A stretch of 49,732 bases of DNA from Gammaproteobacteria bacterium (GCA_013178375.1 JABLXQ010000043.1:1-49732), one strand, 5' to 3'. Positions 1 to 9,041 are shown, counted from the stretch's first letter. Translations and numbers: made by a program. The notes: a model not told the origin generated them from the letters alone.

Positions 1-110
1 GCTGGATCGCCACGCATTGGGAGGCGCGGCTGGAAATGCTGGGCAATGACGTCGTGCTGCTGCAGAAAAATGACGTGACAGAACAGTACGGCACCGACAT
101 CCACCGCTAA
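1..110 (+). CDS. C-terminal end of an unidentified protein
   Basis: This is an open frame running in from the left edge and ending at a TAA at 108-110. Only about 35 residues are visible and they show no motif I recognise. It lies 69 bp upstream of the hydrolase-SDR fusion on the same strand, so the two may be co-transcribed. Function unknown. Confidence 0.55.
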   Translation, partial: WIATHWEARLEMLGNDVVLLQKNDVTEQYGTDIHR

Positions 111-179
111 GCTGGAGGGCCCCTGTATGGCGGAGTAGCCAGGCAGTAGTGGCAGACAATTTTCAGGAGCATATCTTTC

Positions 180-1922
180 ATGGCGCCCGAGCAGTGTTTA
201 CAGGTAGATTCCGGCGACGTGCAGTTGGCGGTCAACATTCATGGCGACGCGAACTCGCCCACCCTGGTCCTGGTGCACGGTTACCCGGATTGCAGTGACG
301 TCTGGCGTGGCATGGTCCCGCTGCTGAGCCAGCGCTTTCGCGTGGTGACCTACGATGTGCGTGGCACGGGCCGGTCCACTGCGCCGCAGTCCACGCAGGA
401 TTATGTACTGGAGCGGCTGGCGGCGGATTTCCGTGCCGTGCTGGATGCCGTCAGTCCGGATCAGCCCGTGCATCTGGTGGCACACGACTGGGGCGCGGTG
501 CAAAGCTGGGAATCGGTGACCGATCCGCAATTGCAGGCGCGGATCAAATCCTTTTCGTCCGTGTCCGGTCCGTGCCTGGATCATGTCGGTTTCTGGATGC
601 GCGATGCGCTGCAAACCCTCTCGCCCAAAGACCTGGCCGCCGTGAGCAGGCAGGTGCTGGGTTCCTGGTACGTCTGGTTTTTCCAGCTGCCCGGACTTGC
701 GCCCTTGCTGTGGAAAACGCTGCTGGGCCAGAACTGGCACCGGATGCTGGCGAGCCGCCAGGGCGTGGTGGCGCTGCCCAGTGCCACGCAGGAGCGGGAC
801 GGCGTGAACGGCATCGCGCTGTACCGCGCCAACATCGGCCGGCTGGCAAATCCGCAACAGCGGGCGACGTCGGTGCCGGTGCAGCTGATCATTCCCGTCA
901 ACGACGATTTTGTCTCGCCTCCCATGGCCCGCGACAGTGCGCGGCCCTGGGTGGAAAACCTCTGGTGCCGTGAAGTGTCGGCCGGCCACTGGATGCCGCT
1001 GAGTCATCCGCAATTGCTGGCGAAGATGGTGACCGAGTTCGTGGATTTCCGCGAAGGCCAGCCGGAAACGGCAGCCCTCAAGCGGGCCCGTGCCGGCAAG
1101 CAGGATCAGTTTCTGGGCGGCAAGCTCGCAATCGTCACCGGCGCCGGTTCCGGCATCGGGCGTGAAACCCTGCTGGCGCTGGCCCGTGCCGGTGCGGAAG
1201 TGGTGGCGGCCGACATCAATCAGGCAGCGGCGGAGGAATCGGCGCAACTGGCGTGGGATCTGGGTGCGGTTGCCCATTCCTACAAGGTGGATGTGGGCAA
1301 CGCCAAGGCCATGGAAAAATTCGCCAATTGGGTGCAGCAACAGCTGGGCGCACCGGATATCGTGGTGAACAACGCTGGTATCGGCATGGCGGGGAAATTT
1401 CTCGATACCCATATCGCCGACTGGGAGAAAATCCTGCACGTGAATCTGTGGGGCGTGATTCACGGTTCGCGCCTGTTCGCGCGGCAGATGGTGGATGCCG
1501 CCATCGCCGGCACTATTGTGAATGTGTCGTCGGGCCTGGGCTACATGCCGTCGCGCATGCTGCCGGCCTATGCCACCACCAAGGCAGCGGTGCTGATGCT
1601 CAATGACTGCATCCGCGCCGAACTGGCAGATGACAGCATCCATGTGGTGAGCGTATGCCCGGGCGTGATCGATACGCCGATCACCAGGGCGACGTTATTT
1701 GTCGGCGTGGACAGTGCGGAGCAGGAGCGTCGTCGTGACAGCGCGAAGAAGTTGTACCAGCGTCGCAATCTGCCACCCAGGGCGGTGGCGGATGCCATCA
1801 TGCGGGCCATCCGCAAGCGCAAGGACGAGGTGCCGGTGGGTATCGAGGCGCGGGTAGGACGCTGGATCACGTACGTGCCCGGCATGGCGCGGCGATTGGC
1901 AAAGATGGATGTGAAGATGTGA
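180..1922 (+). CDS. Alpha/beta hydrolase-short-chain dehydrogenase fusion (EphD-like)
   Basis: This is a 580-residue two-domain enzyme. Residues 1-290 form an alpha/beta hydrolase of epoxide-hydrolase type, with an HGYPD oxyanion motif at 33-37 and an AHDWGA nucleophile elbow with Asp about 103. From about residue 318 there is a classical SDR with TGAGSGIG for NAD(P) binding, NNAG, the catalytic Ser in VNVSSG, and YATTK. The order and length match mycobacterial EphD-type fusions. It probably hydrolyses an epoxide or ester and oxidises or reduces an alcohol or ketone of a lipid-like substrate; the substrate is not known. The ATG follows AGGAG by 10 nt. A strong bidirectional terminator begins at the stop codon. 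Confidence 0.88.
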   Translation: MAPEQCLQVDSGDVQLAVNIHGDANSPTLVLVHGYPDCSDVWRGMVPLLSQRFRVVTYDVRGTGRSTAPQSTQDYVLERLAADFRAVLDAVSPDQPVHLVAHDWGAVQSWESVTDPQLQARIKSFSSVSGPCLDHVGFWMRDALQTLSPKDLAAVSRQVLGSWYVWFFQLPGLAPLLWKTLLGQNWHRMLASRQGVVALPSATQERDGVNGIALYRANIGRLANPQQRATSVPVQLIIPVNDDFVSPPMARDSARPWVENLWCREVSAGHWMPLSHPQLLAKMVTEFVDFREGQPETAALKRARAGKQDQFLGGKLAIVTGAGSGIGRETLLALARAGAEVVAADINQAAAEESAQLAWDLGAVAHSYKVDVGNAKAMEKFANWVQQQLGAPDIVVNNAGIGMAGKFLDTHIADWEKILHVNLWGVIHGSRLFARQMVDAAIAGTIVNVSSGLGYMPSRMLPAYATTKAAVLMLNDCIRAELADDSIHVVSVCPGVIDTPITRATLFVGVDSAEQERRRDSAKKLYQRRNLPPRAVADAIMRAIRKRKDEVPVGIEARVGRWITYVPGMARRLAKMDVKM

Positions 1923-1950
1923 AAAAGGGCCTGAAATCAGGCCCTTTTTC
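1921..1950. terminator. Bidirectional rho-independent terminator
   Basis: The arms at 1921-1934 and 1937-1950 are perfectly complementary, with an A run before and a T run after. It can therefore end both the plus-strand fusion gene and the minus-strand ppa. It overlaps the stop codon of the fusion gene. Confidence 0.9.
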
Positions 1951-1987
1951 ATATGCGGTACAAACAGCCGATTTACTGCTTGGCCGC

Positions 1988-2515
1988 TTACTTTTTTGCA
2001 GCTTCCACGGCTTTCACGATCGCCGCTTTGGCTTCGGCAGCGCCGGCCCAGCTGTCAACCTTCACCCACTTGCCGGGTTCCAGGTCCTTGTAGTTCTCGA
2101 AGAAATGCTCGATCTGCTTGATCAGCAGTTCCGGCAGGTCGGTGTATTCCTTCACGTGCTTGTACAGCACGGTCAGCTTGTCGTGGGGAACCGCCAGGAT
2201 TTTTGCGTCCTGACCGGCTTCGTCCGACATGTTCAAAATGCCAACCGGACGGGCGCGGATCACGGAGCCGGGCACCACCGGGTACGGGGTTACCACCAGC
2301 ACGTCCAGCGGGTCGCCGTCGTCGCCCAGGGTGTTGGGAACGTAGCCGTAGTTGGCGGGGTAGAACATCGGGGTGGCCATGAAGCGGTCAACGAAGACAG
2401 TGTCGCTGTCCTTGTCGATTTCGTATTTGATCGGGGTGCTGTTGGCCGGGATTTCGATGGCCACGTAGATTTCGTTGGGAACGTCTTTGCCGGGGGGAAT
2501 CGCGTTGTAGCCCAT
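1988..2515 (-). CDS. ppa: Inorganic pyrophosphatase
   Basis: This is a soluble family I pyrophosphatase that hydrolyses PPi to phosphate in the cytoplasm and so pulls biosynthetic reactions forward. The protein has 175 residues, close to the E. coli enzyme. It starts [13 protein letters not shown] and contains the family stretches [14 protein letters not shown] and the metal-binding [10 protein letters not shown] loop. The ATG at 2513-2515 is preferred over an in-frame start 90 bp upstream, because AAGG lies at the right distance and the upstream 30 residues do not resemble the family. A pyrophosphate-type phosphofructokinase is also in this window. Confidence 0.95.
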   Translation of the reverse strand: MGYNAIPPGKDVPNEIYVAIEIPANSTPIKYEIDKDSDTVFVDRFMATPMFYPANYGYVPNTLGDDGDPLDVLVVTPYPVVPGSVIRARPVGILNMSDEAGQDAKILAVPHDKLTVLYKHVKEYTDLPELLIKQIEHFFENYKDLEPGKWVKVDSWAGAAEAKAAIVKAVEAAKK

Positions 2516-2563
2516 GGTCAAACCTTCATGTCTGGGTGGATGTGGGGTGAAAAAAGTCGGCGG

Positions 2564-2592
2564 ATTATACCTGATGAGACTGGCGCAGCCTA
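2564..2592 (-). promoter_or_regulatory. Candidate ppa promoter
   Basis: On the minus strand a perfect TATAAT occupies 2564-2569, about 50 bp before the ppa start. The -35 region at 2587-2592 (TAGGCT) is a poor match, so this rests on the -10 element alone. Confidence 0.45.
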
Positions 2593-2926
2593 GAAGGTTG
2601 GGCACAGCCTGGAAGGTCAGGGCGCCCCCTAAGCAGGATTGGCTACGGGTCGGAAAAGATGGCCAGCATGGCGACAGACGGGAACAACCTTCAAGGGTAT
2701 GGGGAGTTCGATATCGCCATTCCCGTCACCGGTCCCCTGGGGTAGGGGCCGATCACTGTCGCCAGCCAGCCTGGAGTCGGCCCGAGGGCCTGTCCGAGCA
2801 ACAAAGGTCAGGGTATGACCTGTCTGGGAGAGGTGAGGCCAATCACCCCTCTTCGACGCTGTAGCGGTCATCCGGCTGAATGACGACCGCGAATTTTTTG
2901 GGCTGATACTTATCTGGGCCAGACAT
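2593..2926. other. Intergenic region without a recognised gene
   Basis: About 330 bp lie between the ppa promoter and the end of nirD. Short ORFs here have no good start site or protein-like composition. Two overlapping inverted repeats near 2899-2936 (GGGCTGA with TCAGCCC, and CTGGGC with GCCCAG) surround the nirD stop. The T run is on the wrong side for a standard terminator. Confidence 0.5.
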
Positions 2927-3274
2927 TCAGCCCAGAAACAGTTCCACCTGGCCGCCGTTTTCCCGCACCTGGTACACCGGGATTTTCACGTCGTCTTCCA
3001 GGCACTCGCCGGTGGCCAGATCGAAGTGGTGCTTGTAGATCGGCGATGCCACCACATTGCGACCCTTCAGGTCGCCCACGATGCCGCGCGACAGCACGTT
3101 GGCGTCGCTGAACGGATCATGGTTGTCGATGGCGTACAGGCTGGTCTTGCCCTGTTCCGCAATTTTGAAAATCGCTACCTGCTTGTTGCCCACCCGGGCG
3201 CACACGCCCAGATTCGGCAGCAGATCGCTGGCGCTGCACACTGTTACCCACTGGAGCTCTACTTTTGCGTTCAT
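2927..3274 (-). CDS. nirD: Nitrite reductase (NADH) small subunit
   Basis: The product is 115 residues and resembles NirD, a Rieske-like beta-barrel subunit that associates with NirB during reduction of nitrite to ammonium. As in many NirD proteins, the cysteines and histidines of a true Rieske centre are not all present. It carries the family stretches LGVCARV, YAIDNHDPFS and GRNVVASPIYKHHFDL. The start ATG is 10 nt downstream of the nirB stop, and its strong GGAGG signal overlaps the end of nirB, which indicates translational coupling. Confidence 0.94.
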   Translation of the reverse strand: MNAKVELQWVTVCSASDLLPNLGVCARVGNKQVAIFKIAEQGKTSLYAIDNHDPFSDANVLSRGIVGDLKGRNVVASPIYKHHFDLATGECLEDDVKIPVYQVRENGGQVELFLG

Positions 3275-3284
3275 GGGAACCTCC

Positions 3285-5819
3285 TCAGACTGCGACCAGT
3301 TGAATGCGTTTTTCTTCCTGCGTGGCCGGACGGATCTGGCCGCGCTCCTTCACAAACACCACGTTGGAATCCTTCTCGTCGCTGTTGACGAAATGGCGGA
3401 AACGCTTGAGCTTTTCCGCATCTTCCACGGTGGATTTCCACTCGCACTGGTAGGTGTCCACCAGGTGCTGCATCTGCGCTTCCAGTTCCGCGCCGATGCC
3501 GAGCGAATCGTTGATGATCACGTCCTTCAGGTATTTCAGGCCGCCTTCCAGGTTGTCCATCCACACCGAGGTGCGCTGCAGGCGGTCGGCGGTCTTGACG
3601 TAGAACATCATGAAGCGGTCGATGTACTGGATCAGGGTGGCGTCGTCCAGGTCCGAGGCGAACAGGTCGGCGTGGCGTGGCTTCATGCCGCCGTTGCCGC
3701 ACAGGTACAGGTTCCAGCCTTTCTCGGTGGCGATCACGCCCACGTCCTTGCTCTGGGCTTCGGCGCATTCGCGGGTGCAGCCAGACACCGCCATTTTCAG
3801 TTTGTGCGGCGAACGCAGGCCGCGATAGCGTTTTTCCAGAACGATGGCCATGCCGACGCTGTCGAGCATGCCGTAGCGACACCAGGTGGAACCGACGCAG
3901 CTTTTCACGGTGCGCAGGGATTTGCCGTAAGCGTGGCCGCTTTCAAAACCGGCGTCGATCAGTTCTTTCCAGATCAGCGGCAGTTCATGTACCTGCGCGC
4001 CGAACAGGTCGATGCGCTGGCCGCCGGTGATCTTGGTGTACAGATCGAATTTTTTGGCCACCGCGCCGATTGCGATCAGACCATCGGGGGTGATTTCGCC
4101 ACCGGGTACGCGGGGCACGACGGAGTAGGTGCCGTCCTTCTGCATGTTCGCCAGGAAATAATCGTTGGTGTCCTGCAGGCCGGCGTGTTCGGTTTTCAGG
4201 ATGTAGTCGTTCCAGCAGGATGCCAGGATCGAGGCAGTGGTGGGTTTGCAGATGTCGCAACCCTTGCCCTTGCCGAATTTGGCCACCAGTTCTTCAAAGG
4301 AGCGGATGCCGTTCACGCGCACGATGTGGTACAGCTCCTGGCGCGAATACGGGAAGTGTTCGCACAGATCCTTTTTGACTTCGATACCGAGCTTGGCCAG
4401 TTCCGCGTTCATCACCTGACCGACCAGTGCGGTACAGCCACCGCAGCTGGTGCCAGCCTTGGTGGCCGCTTTCAGCGCGCCCAGTTCAGTGACGCCGCTC
4501 TGCACCGAGCAGCACAGCTGGCCCTTGGTGACGTTGTTGCAGGAACAGATCTGCGCCGAATCCGGCAGCTTGTCCACGCCCATGGCCGGTGCCGCGGCAC
4601 CGTCGCGCTGGGGCAGAATCAGCATGTCGGGGAATTCCGGCAGCTCGATGTTGTTGAGCATCATCTGCAGCAGGGTGCCGTAGTTTTCGGCTTCGCCTAC
4701 CAGCACTGCGCCGAGCAGGTATTTGTTGTCGTTGCTGACGACGATTTTCTTGTAGACCTTGTTGACCTCGTCCACGAAGGAATAGCTTTGCGCGCCCTTG
4801 GTGGTGCCGTGGGCGTCGCCGATGCTGGCCACGTCCACGCCCATCAGCTTGAGCTTGGTGCTCATGTCGGCGCCCTTGAATTCGCTTTCAAGCTTGCCGG
4901 TGATCGCGTCCACTGCCACTTGCGCCATTTGATAGCCGGGGGCCACCAGGCCAAAAATGCGGCCGTTCCACAGGGCGCATTCGCCGATGGCGAAAATGTC
5001 GGGATCGGAAGTCTGGCAGAAATTGTTGACGGTGATGCCGCCGCGCTCGCCCATGGCGATGCCGGCGATTTTGGCCAGTTCGTCGCGCGGGCGGATACCG
5101 GCGGAAAACAGGATCAGGTCGGTTTCCAGTTCGCTGCCGTCAGCGAAACACATTTTCAGTGTAGTGTTGGTGCCGTCCTCGATTTTTTGCGTGTTCTTGC
5201 CGGTGTGAACTTTCACACCCATTTCCTCGATCATCGAGCGCAGCAGTTTGCCGCCGCCCTCGTCAACCTGCACCGCCATCAGGCGCGGCGCGAATTCCAC
5301 CACGTGGGTTTCCAGGCCGAGGTCTTTCAGCGCCTTGGCGGCTTCCAGGCCCAGCAGACCGCCCCCCACCACCACGCCCACGCGGCTTTTGGCTGCGGTG
5401 GCCTTGATGGCTTCCAGGTCTTCAATGGTTCGGTAAACCAAGCATTCGGGGCGATCTTTTCCTGGAATCGGTGGGACAAACGGATAGGAGCCGGTGGCCA
5501 GCACCAGCTTGTCGTAGGGGAGGCTCTCCCCGTTCGCGGTAATGACTTTCTTGGCCGCGCGATCAATGTTCACGGCCTTGTCGTTGAGGCGCAGATTGAT
5601 ATTGTTCGACTCGAAAAATCCGGGGGGCACCAGCGACAGATCTTCCGCCGTCTTGCCGCTGAAATACGCCGACAGATACACGCGGTCGTAAGCGGGACGG
5701 GGTTCTTCGCAGAAGGTGGTGACTTCAAAGGCGGCGGCCTGGTCGCTTTCAGCCAGCTGGGCCAGGAACTTCTGGCCGACCATTCCATTTCCGATAACTA
5801 CTAGTTTTTGCTTGCTCAC
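3285..5819 (-). CDS. nirB: Nitrite reductase (NADH) large subunit
   Basis: This 844-residue enzyme uses NADH to reduce nitrite to ammonium for assimilation. The order is an N-terminal FAD/NAD(P) domain (VVIGNGMVG near residue 8), a BFD-like [2Fe-2S] domain near 425-480 (CSCNNVTKG and TSCGGC), then a sulfite/nitrite reductase domain with siroheme-[4Fe-4S] cysteines in TVKSCVGSTWC and SGCTRECAEAQ. The start is a GTG at 5817-5819 preceded by GGAG with 7 nt spacing; no closer ATG precedes the conserved N-terminus. It is first in a nirBD operon with a sigma-54 promoter, two upstream NtrC-like sites and a hairpin leader. Confidence 0.96.
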   Translation of the reverse strand: MSKQKLVVIGNGMVGQKFLAQLAESDQAAAFEVTTFCEEPRPAYDRVYLSAYFSGKTAEDLSLVPPGFFESNNINLRLNDKAVNIDRAAKKVITANGESLPYDKLVLATGSYPFVPPIPGKDRPECLVYRTIEDLEAIKATAAKSRVGVVVGGGLLGLEAAKALKDLGLETHVVEFAPRLMAVQVDEGGGKLLRSMIEEMGVKVHTGKNTQKIEDGTNTTLKMCFADGSELETDLILFSAGIRPRDELAKIAGIAMGERGGITVNNFCQTSDPDIFAIGECALWNGRIFGLVAPGYQMAQVAVDAITGKLESEFKGADMSTKLKLMGVDVASIGDAHGTTKGAQSYSFVDEVNKVYKKIVVSNDNKYLLGAVLVGEAENYGTLLQMMLNNIELPEFPDMLILPQRDGAAAPAMGVDKLPDSAQICSCNNVTKGQLCCSVQSGVTELGALKAATKAGTSCGGCTALVGQVMNAELAKLGIEVKKDLCEHFPYSRQELYHIVRVNGIRSFEELVAKFGKGKGCDICKPTTASILASCWNDYILKTEHAGLQDTNDYFLANMQKDGTYSVVPRVPGGEITPDGLIAIGAVAKKFDLYTKITGGQRIDLFGAQVHELPLIWKELIDAGFESGHAYGKSLRTVKSCVGSTWCRYGMLDSVGMAIVLEKRYRGLRSPHKLKMAVSGCTRECAEAQSKDVGVIATEKGWNLYLCGNGGMKPRHADLFASDLDDATLIQYIDRFMMFYVKTADRLQRTSVWMDNLEGGLKYLKDVIINDSLGIGAELEAQMQHLVDTYQCEWKSTVEDAEKLKRFRHFVNSDEKDSNVVFVKERGQIRPATQEEKRIQLVAV

Positions 5820-5827
5820 AGCAGACT

Positions 5828-5871
5828 CCGGTTTACCTATACAAACCGGGGCGTAAGCGCAGGCCCGGTTT
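5828..5871 (-). promoter_or_regulatory. nirB leader with two mutually exclusive hairpins
   Basis: In the minus-strand transcript, arm 1 (5871-5864, AAACCGGG), arm 2 (5850-5843, CCCGGUUU) and arm 3 (5834-5828, AAACCGG) can pair as 1:2 or as 2:3, but not both. Arm 3 includes the GG of the nirB Shine-Dalgarno sequence GGAG (5830-5827), so the 2:3 hairpin would partly hide the ribosome binding site and the 1:2 hairpin would free it. There is no T run, so translational control is more likely than termination. The ligand or protein is unknown. Confidence 0.55.
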
Positions 5872-5905
5872 TGGCCGATAGTAAAAACTTCTCGAAGTCT
5901 GATTT

Positions 5906-5921
5906 AGCAACTAGTGTGCCC
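5906..5921 (-). promoter_or_regulatory. Sigma-54 promoter of nirBD
   Basis: The minus strand reads GGGCACACTAGTTGCT. It has the -24 GG and -12 GC at correct spacing and differs from the consensus mainly in the first base. Transcription would start near 5895, giving a leader of about 75 nt that contains the alternative hairpins. Confidence 0.75.
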
Positions 5922-5994
5922 ACTGCGGAATTTGTCTTGATGGAGTTTTAAAAAAGTCAGAAATCAGGGGGTTACGGGGGCGAAAATCAAAAAA

Positions 5995-6011
5995 TGCACG
6001 TTTGTGGTTCG
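5995..6011. promoter_or_regulatory. NtrC-like enhancer site 1 for nirB
   Basis: The plus strand reads TGCACGTTTGTGGTTCG, matching 9 of the 12 informative positions of the NtrC dyad TGCACC-N5-GGTGCA. Its centre is about 108 bp upstream of the predicted nirB start of transcription. Confidence 0.6.
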
Positions 6012-6026
6012 CTGCGTTTGTGCTGT

Positions 6027-6043
6027 TGCACTTCTATGGTTCG
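6027..6043. promoter_or_regulatory. NtrC-like enhancer site 2 for nirB
   Basis: TGCACTTCTATGGTTCG has the same two half-sites as site 1 and lies exactly 32 bp from it, or three helical turns. Its centre is about 140 bp upstream of the predicted start. Confidence 0.6.
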
Positions 6044-6116
6044 TGTCCAAAACAGTGCGCAGCGAATAAAAGTTCGTTAATGGAGCGTGCCACCGTTGAT
6101 CGTGTTGCATTGCGGT

Positions 6117-6152
6117 GCAAAACGGCCGGTCGGGCTGCGGCGGCCGTTTTGC
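6117..6152. terminator. Terminator after nasA
   Basis: A 12-bp perfect stem (6117-6128 with 6141-6152) closes a 12-nt loop, with a TTTT in the 3' arm on either strand. It lies about 125 bp after the nasA stop and upstream of the nirB control sites, so it probably insulates the two transcripts. Confidence 0.65.
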
Positions 6153-6277
6153 CGTTTTGTTAAGTGGATGAAGGATTGCGGTGATGGCGAATGCTGTGTA
6201 ACGGGGCGATCGAGGCCGGGGGGTGTGTGGGGCCGGGGCGTCGGGAAAGGGGCCGATTCCCGCGGCGCGTAATGATT

Positions 6278-9028
6278 TCAGCTGCCCGCCAGCAGGGTTT
6301 TGATTTCCGCCACGCAGGAGCCGCAGTTGGTGCCGGCTTTCAGGTGCTTGCCCACGTCGGCGGCGCTGGCAAGGCGGTGTTCCCTGATGGCCTTGAGGAT
6401 GGTTTTCTCGCCCACGCCGAAGCAGGCGCACACGGTGCGGCCGCAGTCTTCCACGCCGGCGGGGCTTTTGCCGGACAGCAGGGCCTTGCGGTCGAGGGCG
6501 TCCAAAGCCGGTTTGGCGAACAGCGAGGCCAGCCAGCGGCGGTCGGCGCCGAGCAGGGCGGGGGAACTGGCGGGGCCGGCGAAGGCGCAGCTTTGCAACT
6601 GGTCGCCGTCGAAGCTGGCCCAGCGGAAACTGCCCTGGCGCGGATCTTCATATAAAAGGGACGGTGTTGGAAGGGAAGGTGTTTCGCCTTGCGGCAGCGC
6701 CAGTCCCAGCCGGTGGGCCAGAGTGGTCCAGTCGCCCACGCTGCCTTTGCCCGCCAGTTCGTAGCGGAAGAACTGTTCGCCGCGCACTTTTACCGCCCAG
6801 GCGCAGTCCGGCAGCGGCAGGTCCACCCGCGAGAACAGGAAGCCGATCCAGTCCGGTTGCCAGGCTTCGAGGGTGCAGGGGGTGTGCTTGGATTCGGGCT
6901 GGCCGGAAAACGGATCGGTGGCCGGGTTCACCAGCGCGCCGACGCGGGCGTTGCGGGCGAACTGTTCGTTCCAGTGCATGGGGACGAAGACGTCGCCGGC
7001 ACGCACGCCGCTGGTGACGGCAGCCCGCGCCTGCATGCTGCCCCAGGGGCTGCGCACGCGCACATAGCCGCCATTGCTGATGTGGAAACGTGCGGCGGTG
7101 TCCGGGTGGATTTCCACGAAGGGTTCCGGTTTGTGGGCGTTGAGCGGCGGTGCCAGTGCGGTGCGCGTCATGGTATGCCACTGGTCGCGGACGCGGCCGG
7201 TATTCAGTGCCAGGGGAAATTCAGGGGAAACAGCGTTGGCGACGGCGTAGCTTTGCAGGGCGATGAAGCGGGCCTTGCCGGTGGGAGTGCTGAAGCCGCC
7301 GTAGGCATAGAGGCGTGTTGTGCCGGAAAGGGCGCCGGAAAGTGTACCGGAACTTGCTATGTTTGAGAGCACTGGCCACTGCACCGGCTGCAATGCGTCA
7401 TAGGCGTCGTTATCCAGATTCTGCAGGCCTGCAATATTGAACGCGCGCCGGCTGCTGCCCGCGTTTTCAAACGCGCTGAGCGCCGCGTGTTCGCGAAAAA
7501 TATCCACCGGATTTTCGTACTGGAAGTTGTCAGCAAATCCCATGGCCCGTGCCACATCAGTCAGAATGCGCCAGTCCGGTCTGGCTTCGCCCAGCGTAGC
7601 CACCAGTGGTCGTTGTCGCGAGATGCGGCGTTCGGAATTGGTGACGGTGCCATCCTTTTCTCCCCAGCCGGCGGCGGGCAGCAGCACGTGAGCGAATGCG
7701 GTAGTGTCGGTTTTCGCGATGCAGTCCGACACCACCACCAGCGGGCAGGCCTGCAGCGCGCGGATGGCCTGGTCGGCGTTGGGCAGGCTCACCACCGGAT
7801 TGGTGCCCATGATCCAGATTGCCTTGACCTTGCCTGCTTCCACCGCGTTGAACAGCTCCACTGCCTTCAGGCCGGGGCCGCTGGCCATGCGCGGCGCGTT
7901 CCAGAAACGGCGCACGCGGTCCACCTGTTCGGGATAAAAATCCATGTGCGCGGCCAGCTGGTTCGCCAGCCCGCCCACCTCGCGCCCGCCCATGGCGTTG
8001 GGCTGACCGGTGAGCGAAAACGGCGACGCGCCGGGCTTGCCGATGCGGCCGGTGGCCAGGTGGCAGTTGATGATGGCGTTGACCTTGTCGGTGCCGCTGC
8101 TGGACTGGTTCACGCCCTGGGAGAAGGCAGTGACGGTTTTGCCGGTGCGGGCGAACCAGTCATAAAAAGTACGAATTTTTTCAGCGGGAATATCGCAGGC
8201 GCTGGCGACGAACTCGATGGAAGGCGCGTCGGTGCGGGCGCTGGCGATCGCGTCGGCAAAACCCTCGGTGTGTGCGGCAATATAAGCCTGATCCAGGTAA
8301 CCCTGTTGCGCCAGATACTGCAGCAGGCCGTTGAACAGCGTCACGTCGGTGCCAGGTTTCAGCGCCAGGTGCAGATCGGCAATTTCGCAGGTGGCGGTTT
8401 CGCGCGGATCGATCACCACCACCTTCATGGCGGGATTGTTCTGCTTCGCCGCCTTGATGCGCTGGAACAGCACGGGGTGACACCAGGCGGTGTTCGATCC
8501 GGTGAGCACGATCAGGTCGGCAATTTCCAGATCCTCGTAGCAGCCGGGCACGCTGTCTTCGCCAAAGGCGCGCTTGTGGCCGGCCACGGCGGACGACATG
8601 CAAAGGCGGGAATTGGTGTCGATATTGCCGCTGCCGATGAAGCCTTTCATCAATTTGTTGGCAACGTAATAGTCTTCCGTCAGCAACTGGCCGGACACGT
8701 AAAACGCCACCGCGTCGGGCCCGTATTGTTCGATGGTGCGCAGTAACTGCTGCGCCACGAAATCGATGGCCTGGGGCCAGCTGGCGCGGATGCCGTGAAT
8801 CTGCGGATGCAGCAGGCGGCCGTCGCTGCGCAGGGTGTGGGCCAGGTTGGAGCCTTTCGAGCAAAGCTTGCCGAAATTCGCCGGGTGTTCCTTGTCGCCC
8901 TGCACGGTGATACTGCCCTTATCAATGCCGGTGCCGCCGGCGCTGATGCCGCAGCCGACGCCGCAATAGGGGCAGGTGGTGAGGCTGACATTTGAAACAG
9001 GCGTGCTGGAAACGGCAGTGATGGGCAT
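6278..9028 (-). CDS. nasA: Assimilatory nitrate reductase, catalytic subunit
   Basis: This 916-residue cytoplasmic molybdenum-bisMGD enzyme reduces nitrate to nitrite for assimilation. Its N-terminal TTCPYCGVGCG supplies the [4Fe-4S] cysteines, followed by molybdopterin oxidoreductase stretches (GSNTAWCHPV, GVNQSSSGTDKVNAI, TGQPNAMGGREVGG) and a molydopterin-dinucleotide-binding domain near 640-750. The last 60 residues are a BFD-like [2Fe-2S] domain (VCACFGVG and TNCGSC), as in the longer proteobacterial NasA forms. The start lies 13 bp after the upstream reductase gene; no strong ribosome binding site is visible, which suggests coupling to that gene. Confidence 0.95.
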   Translation of the reverse strand: MPITAVSSTPVSNVSLTTCPYCGVGCGISAGGTGIDKGSITVQGDKEHPANFGKLCSKGSNLAHTLRSDGRLLHPQIHGIRASWPQAIDFVAQQLLRTIEQYGPDAVAFYVSGQLLTEDYYVANKLMKGFIGSGNIDTNSRLCMSSAVAGHKRAFGEDSVPGCYEDLEIADLIVLTGSNTAWCHPVLFQRIKAAKQNNPAMKVVVIDPRETATCEIADLHLALKPGTDVTLFNGLLQYLAQQGYLDQAYIAAHTEGFADAIASARTDAPSIEFVASACDIPAEKIRTFYDWFARTGKTVTAFSQGVNQSSSGTDKVNAIINCHLATGRIGKPGASPFSLTGQPNAMGGREVGGLANQLAAHMDFYPEQVDRVRRFWNAPRMASGPGLKAVELFNAVEAGKVKAIWIMGTNPVVSLPNADQAIRALQACPLVVVSDCIAKTDTTAFAHVLLPAAGWGEKDGTVTNSERRISRQRPLVATLGEARPDWRILTDVARAMGFADNFQYENPVDIFREHAALSAFENAGSSRRAFNIAGLQNLDNDAYDALQPVQWPVLSNIASSGTLSGALSGTTRLYAYGGFSTPTGKARFIALQSYAVANAVSPEFPLALNTGRVRDQWHTMTRTALAPPLNAHKPEPFVEIHPDTAARFHISNGGYVRVRSPWGSMQARAAVTSGVRAGDVFVPMHWNEQFARNARVGALVNPATDPFSGQPESKHTPCTLEAWQPDWIGFLFSRVDLPLPDCAWAVKVRGEQFFRYELAGKGSVGDWTTLAHRLGLALPQGETPSLPTPSLLYEDPRQGSFRWASFDGDQLQSCAFAGPASSPALLGADRRWLASLFAKPALDALDRKALLSGKSPAGVEDCGRTVCACFGVGEKTILKAIREHRLASAADVGKHLKAGTNCGSCVAEIKTLLAGS

Positions 9029-9041
9029 TGTGCGCGATGGC

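Noticed and set aside
198-1643. A 481-codon minus-strand frame opposite the hydrolase-SDR fusion
   Set aside because: The plus strand carries complete catalytic motifs of two enzyme families; the minus-strand product has none.
2899-2936. Terminator for nirD
   Set aside because: The inverted repeat lies around the stop codon, but its T run precedes rather than follows the stem on either relevant strand.
3057-5804. A 915-codon open frame on the plus strand opposite nirB
   Set aside because: It is the antisense of a clear NirB protein, has low-complexity His/Val/Ala-rich sequence, and shows no family motif; long antisense frames are common in GC-rich genes.
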